NCBI RefSeq assembly: GCF_000801105.2
Contig: NC_079519.1
Coordinates: 12,088,668 to 12,152,667, forward strand
Direction of reading: 5' to 3'
DNA from: Raphanus sativus
Taxonomy: Eukaryota; Streptophyta; Magnoliopsida; Brassicales; Brassicaceae
DNA: 64,000 nucleotides
A program made the position numbers and the translations under genes. Numbering within the stretch: position 1 is the first letter of the stretch; each line of letters begins with the position of its first letter. This document shows positions 23,966-34,881 of the stretch, piece after piece. Below the pieces are notes generated by a model, which saw only the letters and a list, made by a program, of their open reading frames with translations, was not told the origin of the DNA and ran no database searches.

Positions 23966-25299
23966 TGATAATGCTCAAATTACCCAGTAGAGCTTACTCT
24001 CTCAAATAAGAGGTACAGCTGTAGTACTTAGGGATCGAATCACGAGGAGTTAGGGAACCAATTAAATCTAATCAATTAATCAATCCTATGTGAAGTTGGT
24101 TTTAATGATGAAAATGTAAATAACAATTCCTAAAATGAGTAAGGTAGTTTCTCTAACTAACAATATGATGGGTGTTTAAATGAAATGAAGAGTGCTAGAC
24201 TTAGGGTTTTCATTCAGGAATGGAGATTATAATATCTATAAATGCCTAACAAGTTGCTTGCATGATGCCATAGAACTCAGTCTCTTAACTCTAAGTGATG
24301 TCTCACTGGTTAAATAATCTAGATCTCTGGCCTCAACTGTCATATGTTGACACAGAAAAAGAGTCGATCGATATCCTTTAGAGATATCGAGCGATACACC
24401 TTTCGCTCGGCGATCAATTCACCTGTCGGGATATCGATCGACGGCTTCTAGATATGCCTAGGCGCGAGCTGATAATGAACACTAGATCTCAAGGAGGGCG
24501 GTTAGCTCTTCTCCAAGGAGATACTAGTTCAAACAGATAATTCAGGATATCAAAGATCCTAGTGACCTATGTTCTAGTTAGCTACTCTAGAACAAGCTTA
24601 GGTTGCAATCTATTTGATGAATATCACAACTTAGCAATTATAGTTAACCTATTTAAACCCTAGATCTAACAAGTAGACTACTCAGACATAGCTAAGCAAT
24701 TCATAACAATAGATAGATGAAAGAATTGCATAGATAGATGAAAGTAGAATAACAAATGGAGTTCACAAATCTCTCAAATCTCTCAAAACATGTAAAACTC
24801 TAGTCTCTCTCTCAAACTCTCTGCTTTGCCTCTCAAGACTTGTGTTTCTTAGACTCTTCAAAACTTGTCGTCAAAAACACTTAGCATGAATATTTAAGCA
24901 TTTCCATTAGGTTAAAAACTCGTCAGGGGCAATCTCGTAATTTGGTGAAGTCTTGGTGAAGTAGTCGGCTAAACCATTTCGTCCTCGATATTGATCGACA
25001 ACACAAGATGTGTATCGATGGATTATAATCTTCTAGTACGCGGATCTTCTCAGCTACATTGATCGACAACTCTGGATGAGTATCGATCGATTCTTATCAC
25101 AATGTTGACTTCCGACTTGGTCTTGAATGGTCAACTCGGGTGTATTATCTCTTGTACTCCAAAATGCTCCAAAAACATCATTTTATCACGAAACGCTCAT
25201 GAACCTGAAAACATACCTAACATGCTAGAAAACTCATTAGTTATATAATAAAACACTAGTATACCATGGCAGAAAACGGGTGAAATCCATGGTATATCA
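23966..25299 (-). repeat. 3' LTR of the Gypsy-type element
   Basis: Nearly identical to 32117-33466. It lacks about 17 bp (TTTGGGGCTAATCCCAC) near 24643 present in the other copy. It contains TCGATCGA modules at its outer parts (for example 24363 and 24433), several with single changes. Confidence 0.95.
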
Positions 25300-26861
25300 A
25301 CTCCCCCAGACTTACTCCTTTGCTTGTCCTCAAGCAAAAACAATATTCTTTGGAAAAGGTTTGAAAACAGTAGGAACTCAAAGATTCAAAATATTGAAGT
25401 CATCACTCTATGGGTTCGCAATTCATATCTAAACATCCTAATCACAAAAGTTCATTATGCCTTATCCTAGCTTAATAACCAAATTCATCTAGTCATCAAC
25501 TTAGCAAATCTTATCTGACATTCCCCTCTACTAACCTCATTTCTTAACATAAAATAAAAGTGTAGGCTTTACCTTGGGAGTATCGATCAAAGGACACATG
25601 GATTCAACTCAAACAAGTATCTGAACACACAAGTAGTCTTCTCTGATCACTTTCTCCCCTCATCTCTCTTCTCTGAATCTTTTATTAGTTTCAATTTCAA
25701 CAGGTTTCGATGCCACAAAGGTCATCTAGTCTATCTCATTGACATTTGCATTTGTAACTCATACATTTTGACAAAGTGTAGCAAATACTGGGGTCTCAGG
25801 TAATTTACCTATCCCTCGTTTCCACAATGTGTGATCATCCTTGAGATATAGAATACTGGGGTCGTAGGAGACACTCCTACCCCTCTGCCTCTCAAGAAAT
25901 CATTTCAATCTTTTATAACATAAACTTAGATCTTTGAGATGCCGATGAGAGAGAAGGAAGAGAACCAGAAACACACAGACTTTTTACCTTCCAGACTTGT
26001 AAGAGGATTCCGATCCAGTGATTTCCAAGCCCCAAGACAAGCAAATAAAGTCAGTATTAGTGTTCGAGGTTAGCTTTGGTTCCTTCAAACAATCTCAGCT
26101 AGTGTATATAGGTGACAGGTTGATCCTCTTTAGCATCTTTAGTACTATCTGCAATCAGTAAATCTAGAATGGTGCTAAAGAGTGGTCAGACAATCAAATA
26201 TAAATCTATAACAATGTCCCTATTTAATACTTATGTGAAAAATAATTTTGAAAAACATTTTAAATAAAAACCTAAATAAAAACACATATTAGTAAACTCC
26301 CCCCCCCAGACTTAAATTACCCTGTCCCAGTGTAACACAACCGGAGTGAGGTAAATAAATAAATCATAATAAATACTAAATTTAACAAGGTATAGAACGA
26401 CTAAACCTGACCGACATGGTGTCGATCAATTCGTAGGGATGTACGTCGATCGTTAGTGATGGTCGTGTGGTGTCGAGCGATGTGAATGGAATGTGTCGGT
26501 CGACGGAATCATCATTCCAAAACTGCAAAAATCAAATGCAAAAAATAAAAGTAAAAATGTAAAAATATCTTAAAAAAAAGAAAATAAAACCTAATAGTGG
26601 GTTGCCTCCCACTCAGCACTTTGTTATAGTCATTTAGCTTGACTTTGGTGGGTGTGTGACTCAGGGGGTGCAGAAACTGGTGCTTATCGGACAACAAGCA
26701 TCAATTTCGTGTCTCCTACTATCAAATCATGTGGCAATGAAGTTTCTTGTGGCATCATCACTTCTTAGCTGTTTCTTATCGATCTTGAGGACTGTATCTG
26801 TGAGTTTCCTCAGAGTATTCTCAATATATTCGATGTTGCCAACCTTCCTGTTGATGGTGCA
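25300..26861 (-). other. 3' untranslated part of the Gypsy-type element, two purine tracts
   Basis: On the minus strand a polypurine tract TCTGGGGGAGT lies directly before the 3' LTR (25300-25310). A very similar tract, AAGTCTGGGGGGGGGAG, lies about 1 kb upstream at 26298-26315. The sequence between is non-coding and AT-rich. The second tract may be a relic of an older end or a central primer site. Confidence 0.7.
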
Positions 26862-27344
26862 TTAGGTGTATTCTGACAATTCCCTCAGCTCATTCTGTAT
26901 TGCATCGATCTTGTCATGAATCAGCTGATCTTGGTCTGCCACGGATTCAGTGTCGATCGATGCTACTAGATGTGCGTCGGTCGTTTCGCTGGGCGTTCTG
27001 TCGGTCGATCCAGTGTCAACTGTGTCGATCGATTCTGAGGGTTGTCCTTGGTACTGCAGAGAACGTATATCGCTCTTCATTTGGCGAGTAGTTCTGCATA
27101 GGCTGTTCACTCGTTCGTTGACAGTGTCGTCAATTTCATCACATGTCCCGTTGAGTCTCATTTCCATAGCATTCATAGCTTCGTATAGCTCATGTTTGAT
27201 CTGATCAACTTCTGCTGCTGTGCATGTTCTCTTCGCTGGTGGTGGCTCGATGTCGATCGATATAGGTCTAGGCCTGTCGATCGATGTCGCGTTTCTGTCA
27301 CGAAGACCAATATGATCTTGAAGTATGCCAATGTCTTGTTGCAA
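26862..27344 (-). CDS. Accessory open frame of the Gypsy-type element, last part
   Basis: 160 residues, no known family recognised. Rich in SID motifs (SIDRPRPISIDIEPP near residue 22; SIDTVDTGSTD; ASIDTESV), with a helical, heptad-like stretch (VDQIKHELYEAMNAMEMRLNG) typical of coiled coils. It follows the 27566-28456 frame with a short gap and probably belonged to one longer reading. Confidence 0.55.
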   Translation of the reverse strand: MQQDIGILQDHIGLRDRNATSIDRPRPISIDIEPPPAKRTCTAAEVDQIKHELYEAMNAMEMRLNGTCDEIDDTVNERVNSLCRTTRQMKSDIRSLQYQGQPSESIDTVDTGSTDRTPSETTDAHLVASIDTESVADQDQLIHDKIDAIQNELRELSEYT

Positions 27345-27565
27345 CTCGTTCAGCTGTTGTGACAGTGTATCCAGGTATCACATGATAGGTGAACTGAAGT
27401 GATCGTGCTTTTCCTCGTATGCTTTCATCCTATCTTCCATTGCTGCGATCCTTGTGTCAATCGATGGTGAAGATTGTGTGTCGATCGACGGGAAAGTGGC
27501 ATTCTGAGCTTGACCTTTCTTGCGAATTCATGCTAACTCTTTATGTAGAAGATCGATCCTCTTGC

Positions 27566-28500
27566 TTAACCATTCGACATTGTTGTTGAGAGGGCTGTAG
27601 ACGTCTCCAATCCATGTATTGATGTAAGCAATCCCCCATTCATCTTTTTTAGGTGATGAATATTCTGGTTGGTCCTTGGATGTAGTCTTGCCGATGTCGA
27701 TCGATGGTATTGGTACTGTGTCGATCGATACAGGTGGCGTAGCTTCTTCTCAAGCATGGTTAATATGCTTCCAAACTCCTTTCTTATCTCAGCCATGTCA
27801 CTTTGGAAGTCTTTATAGCTGATATCCAAAGGCTGGAAAGTATCTTCCACCAATGTGCGAAAGTCTGCCTCAAGGTGTGCCTGAGCTCTCCATACATCAG
27901 TCACCATATCATCTATCTCCTCTCTACTGTAGGGTACTGGTGGTGGTCTGTATGCATGGTAAGGGCGTGTATGTTCTGGAAGGCGTAAGCAACCTTTGTG
28001 AAAAAGAGATGCTCTTTCCAGAATTCTCCTTATGTGCTCCTTGGTAACATGGATGATTTCACCATCAACTCCCTTAGCATGTCCAAACTCATCTCTGTGG
28101 ACACCAAATTCATCCTTTGATTCCCATTTGAATCTTCTGGATCCATCGGTGTTAAAGGCACGTCGTCCAAACTCCAAACGTCTGTCGGGCGATCTGACTC
28201 TTGTTCTGTCGATCGATCTGGATAACTCACCGTCGATCGATGGTGATGAAACGATATCGATCGATGGTGAACCCCTAGGTTGACCGAAACTTTGAGGAAC
28301 TGTATCCTTTCTCATGGTGACGTGGTGGTTGTCCTGCACGTGAGCTAGGATGTCTGGATGGCCACGTTGCTGTGTGAACAGGTTCTCTGGTCCATTAGCA
28401 ACTTGGAGAATGTCTGTTATGTCTTCTCTGGTTATGTGCAGAACTCTTCCATCCATTGCTCTTGCAAAGCCATATGTGTCCCTGAAAATTCCAAATTCAT
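27566..28500 (-). CDS. Accessory open frame with two DEFG modules and SID repeats
   Basis: The open frame 27566-28456 plus its in-frame upstream part to about 28500 contains two copies of one module. Copy 1 is DEFGIFRDTYGFARAMDG followed by RVLHITREDITDILQVANG; copy 2 is DEFGVHRDEFGHAKGVDG followed by EIIHVTKEHIRRILERA. Between them lie SID repeats at 8-residue spacing (SIDIVSSPSIDGELSRSID). A helical C-terminal part (ADFRTLVEDTFQPLDISYKD) follows. I do not recognise the fold or function. It lies downstream of the protease, where pol would normally be. Confidence 0.6.
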
Positions 28501-28507
28501 CAGGTGT

Positions 28508-28936
28508 TTATGAAACATTCCTGATATCATATGGTTCATGAAATCGAGATTGAGCTCTGGTTAGGGCATCGATCGATGGTGCAGTGGTGGTGGCGATCGA
28601 CGGTGATCGTCTAGCTGCAGGGTTCGATCGATTGTTCTTGGTGTTGCAGTCCTCCATTGTTAAGTTGCTAATTGCTGGAAGCTGCTGGGTAAAAGGTGTT
28701 GAAGTTTGAAATTTCGTGGCTGGTGTTGTCAACCTTATATACCCATGTATTGTCCTAATCGGTGAAATTCTGATTTTGTCCTTTAAGTCGTCCGGGTCAA
28801 TATCGATCGATGTGATGCTGGCGATGTCGATCGATGGACGATGTCGTTTTGCTGGATGAAGTAGATAATCGATCGATGGTGGACGCTGGATTTCGATCGA
28901 TTTTGGGAATCGATTTGCAAATCTATCATTTTCCAA
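28508..28936 (-). CDS. Accessory open frame with SID repeats, upstream part
   Basis: 142 residues, mostly low complexity. SID recurs in PPSIDYLLHPAKRHRPSID, IASITSIDIDPDD and TAPSIDALTRA. It ends in a stop just before the first DEFG module, so a single nonsense change (TAA near 28507) probably splits one longer reading frame. No recognised domain. Confidence 0.5.
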   Translation of the reverse strand: MENDRFANRFPKSIEIQRPPSIDYLLHPAKRHRPSIDIASITSIDIDPDDLKDKIRISPIRTIHGYIRLTTPATKFQTSTPFTQQLPAISNLTMEDCNTKNNRSNPAARRSPSIATTTAPSIDALTRAQSRFHEPYDIRNVS

Positions 28937-29209
28937 GTAGTTTTCCCAAGCTCTCTCTTCCCAATAATCTTCATCATGTTCTTCAATGTGGTCTCCACTA
29001 TGGAAAGATCTGGCTATATCTACTGCAAAACTTTCATGAAATCCGCTATCTGCCCAACTCCTTACTGAGTAATCATCTTCTTTGTTGTTGGGTGGGATGG
29101 CGAAATTTGGGTAGCAATGATCTGGTAGATCGAGTTCATCATCTAGTGGGCCTCTGTCGATCGATAATCCATGGTTGGTGTCGATCTCTTCTGACTTGCT
29201 GGTGTCGAT

Positions 29210-29965
29210 CTATGATGTTGAGGTGCTGTCAATCGATCCCGAGTACTCTGTCTCATACTCGACTTCACAATGACAAACTGCAATGATACCAAGATCATCT
29301 TCTTTTACCACGGTTTCGGCTGGTGGTTTGCCAAGTTTGACAGGGTCGTAGTGGATATCTGGATCTATCATAGTCAAGCACATCCTGTTGGTGTTCATGT
29401 CACATATAGCTCCTACTGTAGCCATAAATGCTCTTCCAAGTAAGAGGGAAGAGTTCCAATTTAGCTTGATGTCTAGGACATGAAAATCCACAGGGACAAT
29501 AGCATTACCAATCTGTACTTCCAGGTCTCTGATCAAGCCTCCAGAATTTTTCTGAGTGTAATCCACAAATGTAAAGATCTCTGGTGAAGGCTCTACTTGC
29601 AGACCCAGATGGTCTGCCATGACCTTTGGTAAGATGCTGACTGATGAACCAGTGTCACATAGTGCATGAGGAAATTCAATCCCTTGTACTACACAGGGTA
29701 TTGCAAACTTCCCAAGATCACTCTTCTTCTTCAATGTAATCCTTTTTCTCATACCTTCTCTGACATTGGCAAACCTTCTTCTAATGTCATTTTCAGTATC
29801 CCTTGTTTCTTTGAAGAACATCCACAATCTACTTGTGAAGTAAACCTCCTCAAAGAGTTTCTCTAGTGGGATTCTGATAACTCTCTTAGTGAAACCATCA
29901 ATCTCCTTCTCATTAGCTTCCCTCTTAAGGTTCTTAGGAGTTTTCTCCTTTCTACTCCTTAGCAT
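29210..29965 (-). CDS. Retropepsin-like aspartic protease of the Gypsy-type element
   Basis: 251 residues. The active-site region reads FPHALCDTGSSVSILPKVMA (D-T-G-S), near residue 105 and preceded by KFAIPCVVQG, the usual layout of plant Athila/Gypsy proteases. The flap-side pattern LLLGRAFMATVGAICDM lies near residue 175. The upstream part (TKRVIRIPLEKLFEEVYFTSR) is a linker. The C-terminus runs into SIDSTSTS, the start of the accessory SID region. The domain is uninterrupted in this copy. Confidence 0.9.
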   Translation of the reverse strand: MLRSRKEKTPKNLKREANEKEIDGFTKRVIRIPLEKLFEEVYFTSRLWMFFKETRDTENDIRRRFANVREGMRKRITLKKKSDLGKFAIPCVVQGIEFPHALCDTGSSVSILPKVMADHLGLQVEPSPEIFTFVDYTQKNSGGLIRDLEVQIGNAIVPVDFHVLDIKLNWNSSLLLGRAFMATVGAICDMNTNRMCLTMIDPDIHYDPVKLGKPPAETVVKEDDLGIIAVCHCEVEYETEYSGSIDSTSTS

Positions 29966-30158
29966 TCTTCCTTCAGTTCCTTCTGATGTAGCTGTAGTGT
30001 CTGAAGGGTTACTAGTAGTCTCTCCAGGGTTAGCTTGTGGTTTCGGCGTGGATCGGAGTGCATTGATTCGGTTGTTGTCTATCGACGGTAGTTACACTCG
30101 GTATGTGAGAGGTGCGTGTCGATCGATAGGTGGAGAAAAGGGTATGTGTCTCATCTTT

Positions 30159-31754
30159 TTATCGATCGATGAGTGGCTCGTCTCGTCGATCGATATCTTC
30201 GTAGGTGGGGGTGGGTGGGTGAGGATGCGAAGCCGTGAATTCAGCATGTGTCAAGATCCTAACCGCGTTGCAATCTGCAGTCGTATCTGGAAATGACATC
30301 GTTGGCGTCGATCGATGTGGACTAGCTGGTGTCGATCGACACCATTGTGATCCTCCGAAACTTAGTGAACTTTCCACTTCAAAGTCTCCTTCTTGTAGCT
30401 TCTCATGCTTCACCACTTGCCAGAAATCATCATCTATAATGGCATTCACGTGGTGTTTCATGCTTCCTTCTCCTAATAGAGTCTTCAGTTTGGACAATCT
30501 GTGTCTCAAGCTTCTTAACTTGAGTGCAAATGGTGTCTATCCTTGTGGTCAGATTGTTGAAGACAGATTCAATCTTTCCATTGAAGTCCACTGTAAGCTT
30601 CTGCTGTCCTTCTAGAACTCTATCGATAATGGCATCAAACTTACTCTCCTGGGTGGGTGGTGGTGGGTTTTGGCAAGCTGAGTTGCCGTAGTTCCTGGTG
30701 TTGGTGAAGGGTTTCTGATACTGTGAACTCTGGTTGTAGTTACTCTTCTAACCACTACCAAAAAAGTTTATGTTTCCACTATGGTTTCCATATCTCTGAA
30801 ATCCAGTACCTCCAATGTAGTTCACATCTTCTTCTGTATCATCTTCTCTAGCCTCTCCTTCTCCAGCTGAGCAGACTGGCTGCTCCAGAAATGCATGTAA
30901 AGCATCTATCTTGGCTCTGACTTCATTCATCTGGTTCTCCCCGATGGGTGCAACCGATTTCTTTTTGTCGGAGTCAGTGTTCTTTGTGCTGCTGCTGTTG
31001 GCTAAGTTCTCAATAAGTCTCACAGCCTCTATTGGATTCCTGGTGTTGAAGTTCTCCTCGCTAGCAGTATCAAGATCCATCTGATACCTCAAGGCGATAC
31101 CTCTGTAGAAAGTGCTTAGCAGCTGCACTTCATTGAATCCATGGTGTGGACAATCTCGTTGGAAGAACATAAATCTGATCAACGCGTCTTTAAAAGTCTC
31201 ACCAGGCTTTTGCGCGAAAGTGGTGATTTTGCTCCTTAAGTCTTCAGCACGTGCCTCATCAAAGAAATTACGCAGGAAGGCGTTTTTGATGTCGGCCCAG
31301 GATGTCAGTGATCCTGTAGGTAGCTGCTTGAGCCAGTGTGAAGCTTCTCCAATCAGTGAGTATTTGAAGAGCTAGCAGAGTAGGTAGTCCTCAGGGACTC
31401 CATCCATACGAATAGCAGCGATAAGATCCTCGAACCTCTCCAGATGATCCATATGATGCTTGTGTGATAACCCAGAGTAAGGTATCTGAGACACGAGGGA
31501 GTAGTACTGAGGCTTGAGCAAGTTCGGCTTCTGAATCTCTGGAAGTCGAATAGCTGATATGTTGGTGTAGTACTCGTCTGGAAGATTGTAGTCTGCCAAG
31601 AATCGTGTTTGAGCTTCTCTTGTAGCCTCAGCTTCAGGCTCAGGATTATGTTTCCCTGTGCATCTAGCTTATGACATGTTGCATTACGCAGATGACCATC
31701 TTGGTCATACAGGTTTCCATTCTGGTCCTGCGTGAGAATAACAATCGCAACCAT
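30159..31754 (-). pseudogene. Gag of the Gypsy-type element
   Basis: Gag is read over several open frames: 31372-31599 (ADYNLPDEYYTNISAIRLPE, HMDHLERFEDLIAAIR), then, past a TAG near 31372, GEASHWLKQLPTGSLTSWAD and 30748-31182 (FFQRDCPHHGFNEVQLLSTFY, a Retrotrans_gag pattern). The region 30159-30509 continues with helical and SID-containing sequence. No clear CCHC knuckle was found. The few stops suggest this copy decayed recently. Confidence 0.85.
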
Positions 31755-31755
31755 G

Positions 31756-32000
31756 CTTCACGGGTAAGTATCGATCGATGTACAGTGAGTAGTATCGAAC
31801 GATGTGGATCGGCGAACGGTATCGGTCGACGGTACTGTCTGAGTGTCGGTCGACGGTTGAACGTGAATATCAGTCGACGGTACTGCAGTTATGTCGATCG
31901 ATGCGGAGCGTAGGTCTTTGCGGATTGAACGTTCCAAGTGTGCAGGATCTTCTGAGAATAGTAGTTGATCTTCCTTATTGCTTCTGGTACTGCTGGGCAT
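31756..32000 (-). CDS. N-terminal SID/STD repeat leader of gag
   Basis: An 80-residue open frame MPSSTRSNKEDQLLFSEDP followed by repeats SIDITAVP, STDIHVQP, STDTQTVP and STDTVRRS, exactly 8 residues each. At DNA level this is a run of 24-nt units (31770-31900) with cores TCGATCGA, TCGGTCGA and CAGTCGA. It lies between the primer site and gag, so it is probably the start of the gag reading. Confidence 0.65.
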
Positions 32001-32094
32001 GTACCTGAAAAGACAAGGAAAATTTTAATCAGAAAGGGGGTAAAGAAAAGAAAAACCTAAGATTAATAAAATTAAATCTAATGGCGATCAAAGC

Positions 32095-32116
32095 TCCCCG
32101 GCAACAGCGCCAAATT
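32095..32116 (-). other. Primer binding site of the Gypsy-type element
   Basis: Read on the minus strand, right after the LTR end ATTATCA, the sequence is AATTTGGCGCTGTTGCCGGG. This resembles the TGGCGCCGTTGCCGGGG site of Athila/Tat elements, usually assigned to tRNA-Asp, with one change. Confidence 0.8.
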
Positions 32117-33466
32117 TGATAATGCTCAAATTACCCAGTAGAGCTTACTCTCTCAAATAAGAGGTACAACTGTAGTACTTAGTGATCGAATCACGAGGAG
32201 GTAGGGAACCAAATAAATCTAATCAATTAATCAATCCTACGTGAAGTTGGTTTTAGTGATGAAAATGTAAATAACAATTCCTAAAATGAGCAAGGTAGTT
32301 GATCTAACTAACAATATGATGGGTGTTTAAATGAAATGAAGAGTGTTAGACTTAGGGCTTTTATTCAGGAATGGTGATTATAATATCTACAAATGCCTAA
32401 CAAGTTGCTTGCATGATACCATAGAACTCAGTCGCTTAACTCTAAGTGATGTCTCACTTGTTAAATAATCTAGATCTCTGGCCTCAACTGTCATATGTTG
32501 ACACAAAAAAAGAGTCGATCGATATCCTTTAGAGATATTGAGCGATACACCTTTCGCTCGGCGGTCGATTCACCTGTCGGGATATCGATCGACGGCTTCT
32601 AGATATGCCTAGGCGCGAGTTGATAATGAACACTAGATCTCAAGGAGGGCGGTTAGCTCTTCTCCAAGGAGATACTAGTTAAAACAGATAATTCAAGATA
32701 TCAAAGATCGTAGTGATCTATGTTCTAGTTAGCTACTCTAGAACAAGCTTAGGGTGCAATCTATTTGATGAATATCACAACTTAGCAATTACAGTTTGGG
32801 GCTAATCCCACAAACTTATTTAAACCCTAGATCTAACAAGTAGACTACTCAGACATAGCTAAGCAATTCATAACAATAGATAGATGAAAGAATTGCATAG
32901 ATAGATGAAAGTAGAATAACAAATGGAGTTCACAAATCTCTCCAATCTCTCAAAACATGTAAAACTCTAGTCTCTCTCTCACACTCTCTGCTTTGCCTCT
33001 CAAGACTTGTGTTTCTTAGACTCTTCAAAACTTACCGTCAAAAACACTTAGCAGGAATATTTAAGCATTTCCATTAGGTTAAAAACTCGTCAGGGGTAAT
33101 CTCGTAATTTGGTGAAGTCTTGGTGAAGTAATCGGCTAAACCATTTCGTCCTCGATATCGATCGACAACAGAAGATGTGTATCGATCGATTATAGTCTTC
33201 TAGTACGCAGATCTTCTCAGCTACATCGATCGACAACTCTAGATGAGTATCGATCGATTCTTATCACAATGTTGACTTCCGACTTGGTCTTGAATGGTCA
33301 ACTCGGGTGTATTATCTCTTGTACTTCAAAATGCTCCAAAAACATCACTTTATCACGAAACGCTCCTGAACCTGAAAACATACCTAACATGCTAGAAAAC
33401 TCATTAGTTATATAATAAAACACTAGTAAACCATGACAGAAAACGGGTGAAATCTATGGTATATCA
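32117..33466 (-). repeat. 5' LTR of the Gypsy-type element
   Basis: 1350 bp, TGATAATG to TATATCA. TCGATCGA modules occur as exact 24-nt pairs at 33158/33182 and 33226/33250, plus 32515 and 32585 with degenerate copies between. There is no open frame here, so the spacing is not imposed by coding. Confidence 0.95.
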
Positions 33467-34129
33467 GTCCCACGTATGATTCTTTTCCAGCGATTCCAAT
33501 TCCTCATCTACTGCTCCATTCCAGTGTTTCCTGTCTCTGATTCTCATAGCAGCACGATAGCTTCTAGGTTCATGTATTTCTATGTCTTCAGCACTATGTA
33601 TAAGCCAAGAAATCAGCGTCCTCGAACTTCGATGGTGGCCTGATCACTCTCCTAACTCTGTCTCTTGGTAGCACATAGCTTTCCAGTTCCGATGTGCTTT
33701 CATCAGTTGTTTCTGAATCTGATTCTTATTCTTCTTCTGAATCTGTCGAACTTGCCTCCGTAGCATCTTGTGGTTTCGACTGCGTTCCATTAAGCCTCCA
33801 TGTGATTCAGAAATCTCTTCTTCACAAACATCTTCAAGAACATCTCTGAAGGTTACCTTTTTCTTCATGAAATGTGGATTTGACTTCTTCTCAACTGTAA
33901 CTTGTTCCTTTTCGACATCTTTGAAAGATTTTTCTTCGTTGAATACTGCGTATTTCCTTATGACCAGCTTCTGATCATCGATTAACCAAACCCTGTAGCC
34001 CCGCGTTCCTTCTGCATATCCTAGAAAGATCCCCTTGGCTGCTTTAGGTTTTGTCTTCTCCTTGACTTGATGAATATAAGCAACACACCCAAAGCTTCTT
34101 AAGTGACCATAGTCTGGTTCATGACCTGA
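33467..34129 (-). pseudogene. Copia integrase end to reverse transcriptase start
   Basis: Reading past stops, the minus strand gives the usual linker: GYAEGTRGYRVWLID, then MKKKVTFRDVLEDVCEEEIS (33868 downward), an acidic and basic low-complexity stretch, and KHWNGAVDEELESLEKNHT just before the Gypsy-type insertion. The continuation is at 23965. Confidence 0.8.
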
Positions 34130-34471
34130 TCACCTTTTTTCTGGAATCACGAACATTATATAAGAATTCAGAGATCTGTTGATTATATATACTGCCGTTG
34201 AGGCTGCTTCCGCCCAATAGCTCCCATCAAGACCTGTTTCACTCAACATCGCTCTGACCTTGTCCATAATGGTCCTGCTCATTCTCTCTGATAAGTCGTT
34301 ATGTTGCGGTGTATAGCGGCACATATTGTGTCTCCTTATCCCTGCTTCTCTGCACAACTGGTCCATCTTCTGATTGCAGAACTCTATACCATTGCCAGTC
34401 CTTAAGCTTTTGATCTTTCTGCCCGTTTGGTTTTCAATGAGTGCTTTCCATTCTGCAAAACAATTAAACAC
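34130..34471 (-). pseudogene. Copia integrase core
   Basis: 113 residues with LRTGNGIEFCNQKMDQLC (catalytic Asp region altered to N-G in the usual TDNGGEF-like motif), GIRRHNMCRYTPQHNDLSER (conserved PQHNG-like patch, here PQHND) and GSYWAEAASTAVYIINRS. The altered Gly at two conserved patches and the stop after VIPEKR fit decay. Confidence 0.9.
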
Positions 34472-34530
34472 TTCACATTTAGCCTTTAAAAAATAAATCC
34501 AAACTTTCTTAGAATAGTCATCTGTAAAAG

Positions 34531-34752
34531 TTAGAAATTTTTACCCTCTGATAAACTCTCGACAGTATTAGGTGATCCCCAAAGATCTGATTGTATGTAG
34601 TCTAAGACTCCTTTGGTAGTGTACTTTGCTTTCAGGAACTTCTGTCTGTGCGCCTTTCCCATTGCACATCCTTCGCAGAACTCGAGTCTTCCAACTTCTT
34701 CTTTCTTGAGAAGTCCCTTTCTCGCTGAAGTCTCCATTAACCGGAAACTCAT
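34531..34752 (-). pseudogene. Copia GAG-pre-integrase region
   Basis: GLLKKEEVGRLEFCEGCAMG and KAHRQKF match the zinc-binding pre-integrase stretch that ends in C-x2-C, followed by LDYIQSDLWGSP (the next integrase Asp). A second frame (34568-34774) holds the HMSE-like histidine side. Confidence 0.85.
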
Positions 34753-34881
34753 GTGAGCCAGTCTTGTATGCCATCTCTTTGTGAGATCAATCTCTCTGGA
34801 TGCTTCATTGACTTCTGGTCTTCTTAATGTGCCTTGAAGAAAGTAGAGACTGTTGTTGTATTTTCCTGATATGACTTCCTT

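Larger units (their letters stand above)
23966..33466 (-). mobile_element. Gypsy-type gag/protease element without pol, carrying 24-nt TCGATCGA repeats
   Basis: LTRs of 1334 and 1350 bp run TGATAATGCTC to GGTATATCA. A primer site of the Athila/Tat kind (TTTGGCGCTGTTGCCGGGG) and purine tracts set the direction as minus. Gag and an aspartic protease are present, but there is no reverse transcriptase, RNase H or integrase; a 3-kb accessory region stands in their place. The element interrupts the Copia polyprotein between a THTWD-like stretch and VEQPKD. The flanking 5-mers on the minus strand (GGGAC and TGAAC) match only 3 of 5, so the TSD is decayed or altered. Non-autonomous elements like this depend on a partner's enzymes. 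Confidence 0.9.

Noticed and set aside
23966..33466. CRISPR-like array, suggested by regular spacing of a palindromic repeat
   Set aside because: Units are 24 nt in all with an 8-bp core, found only in pairs or triplets, within a retroelement of a plant genome; there are no unique spacers between long direct repeats.
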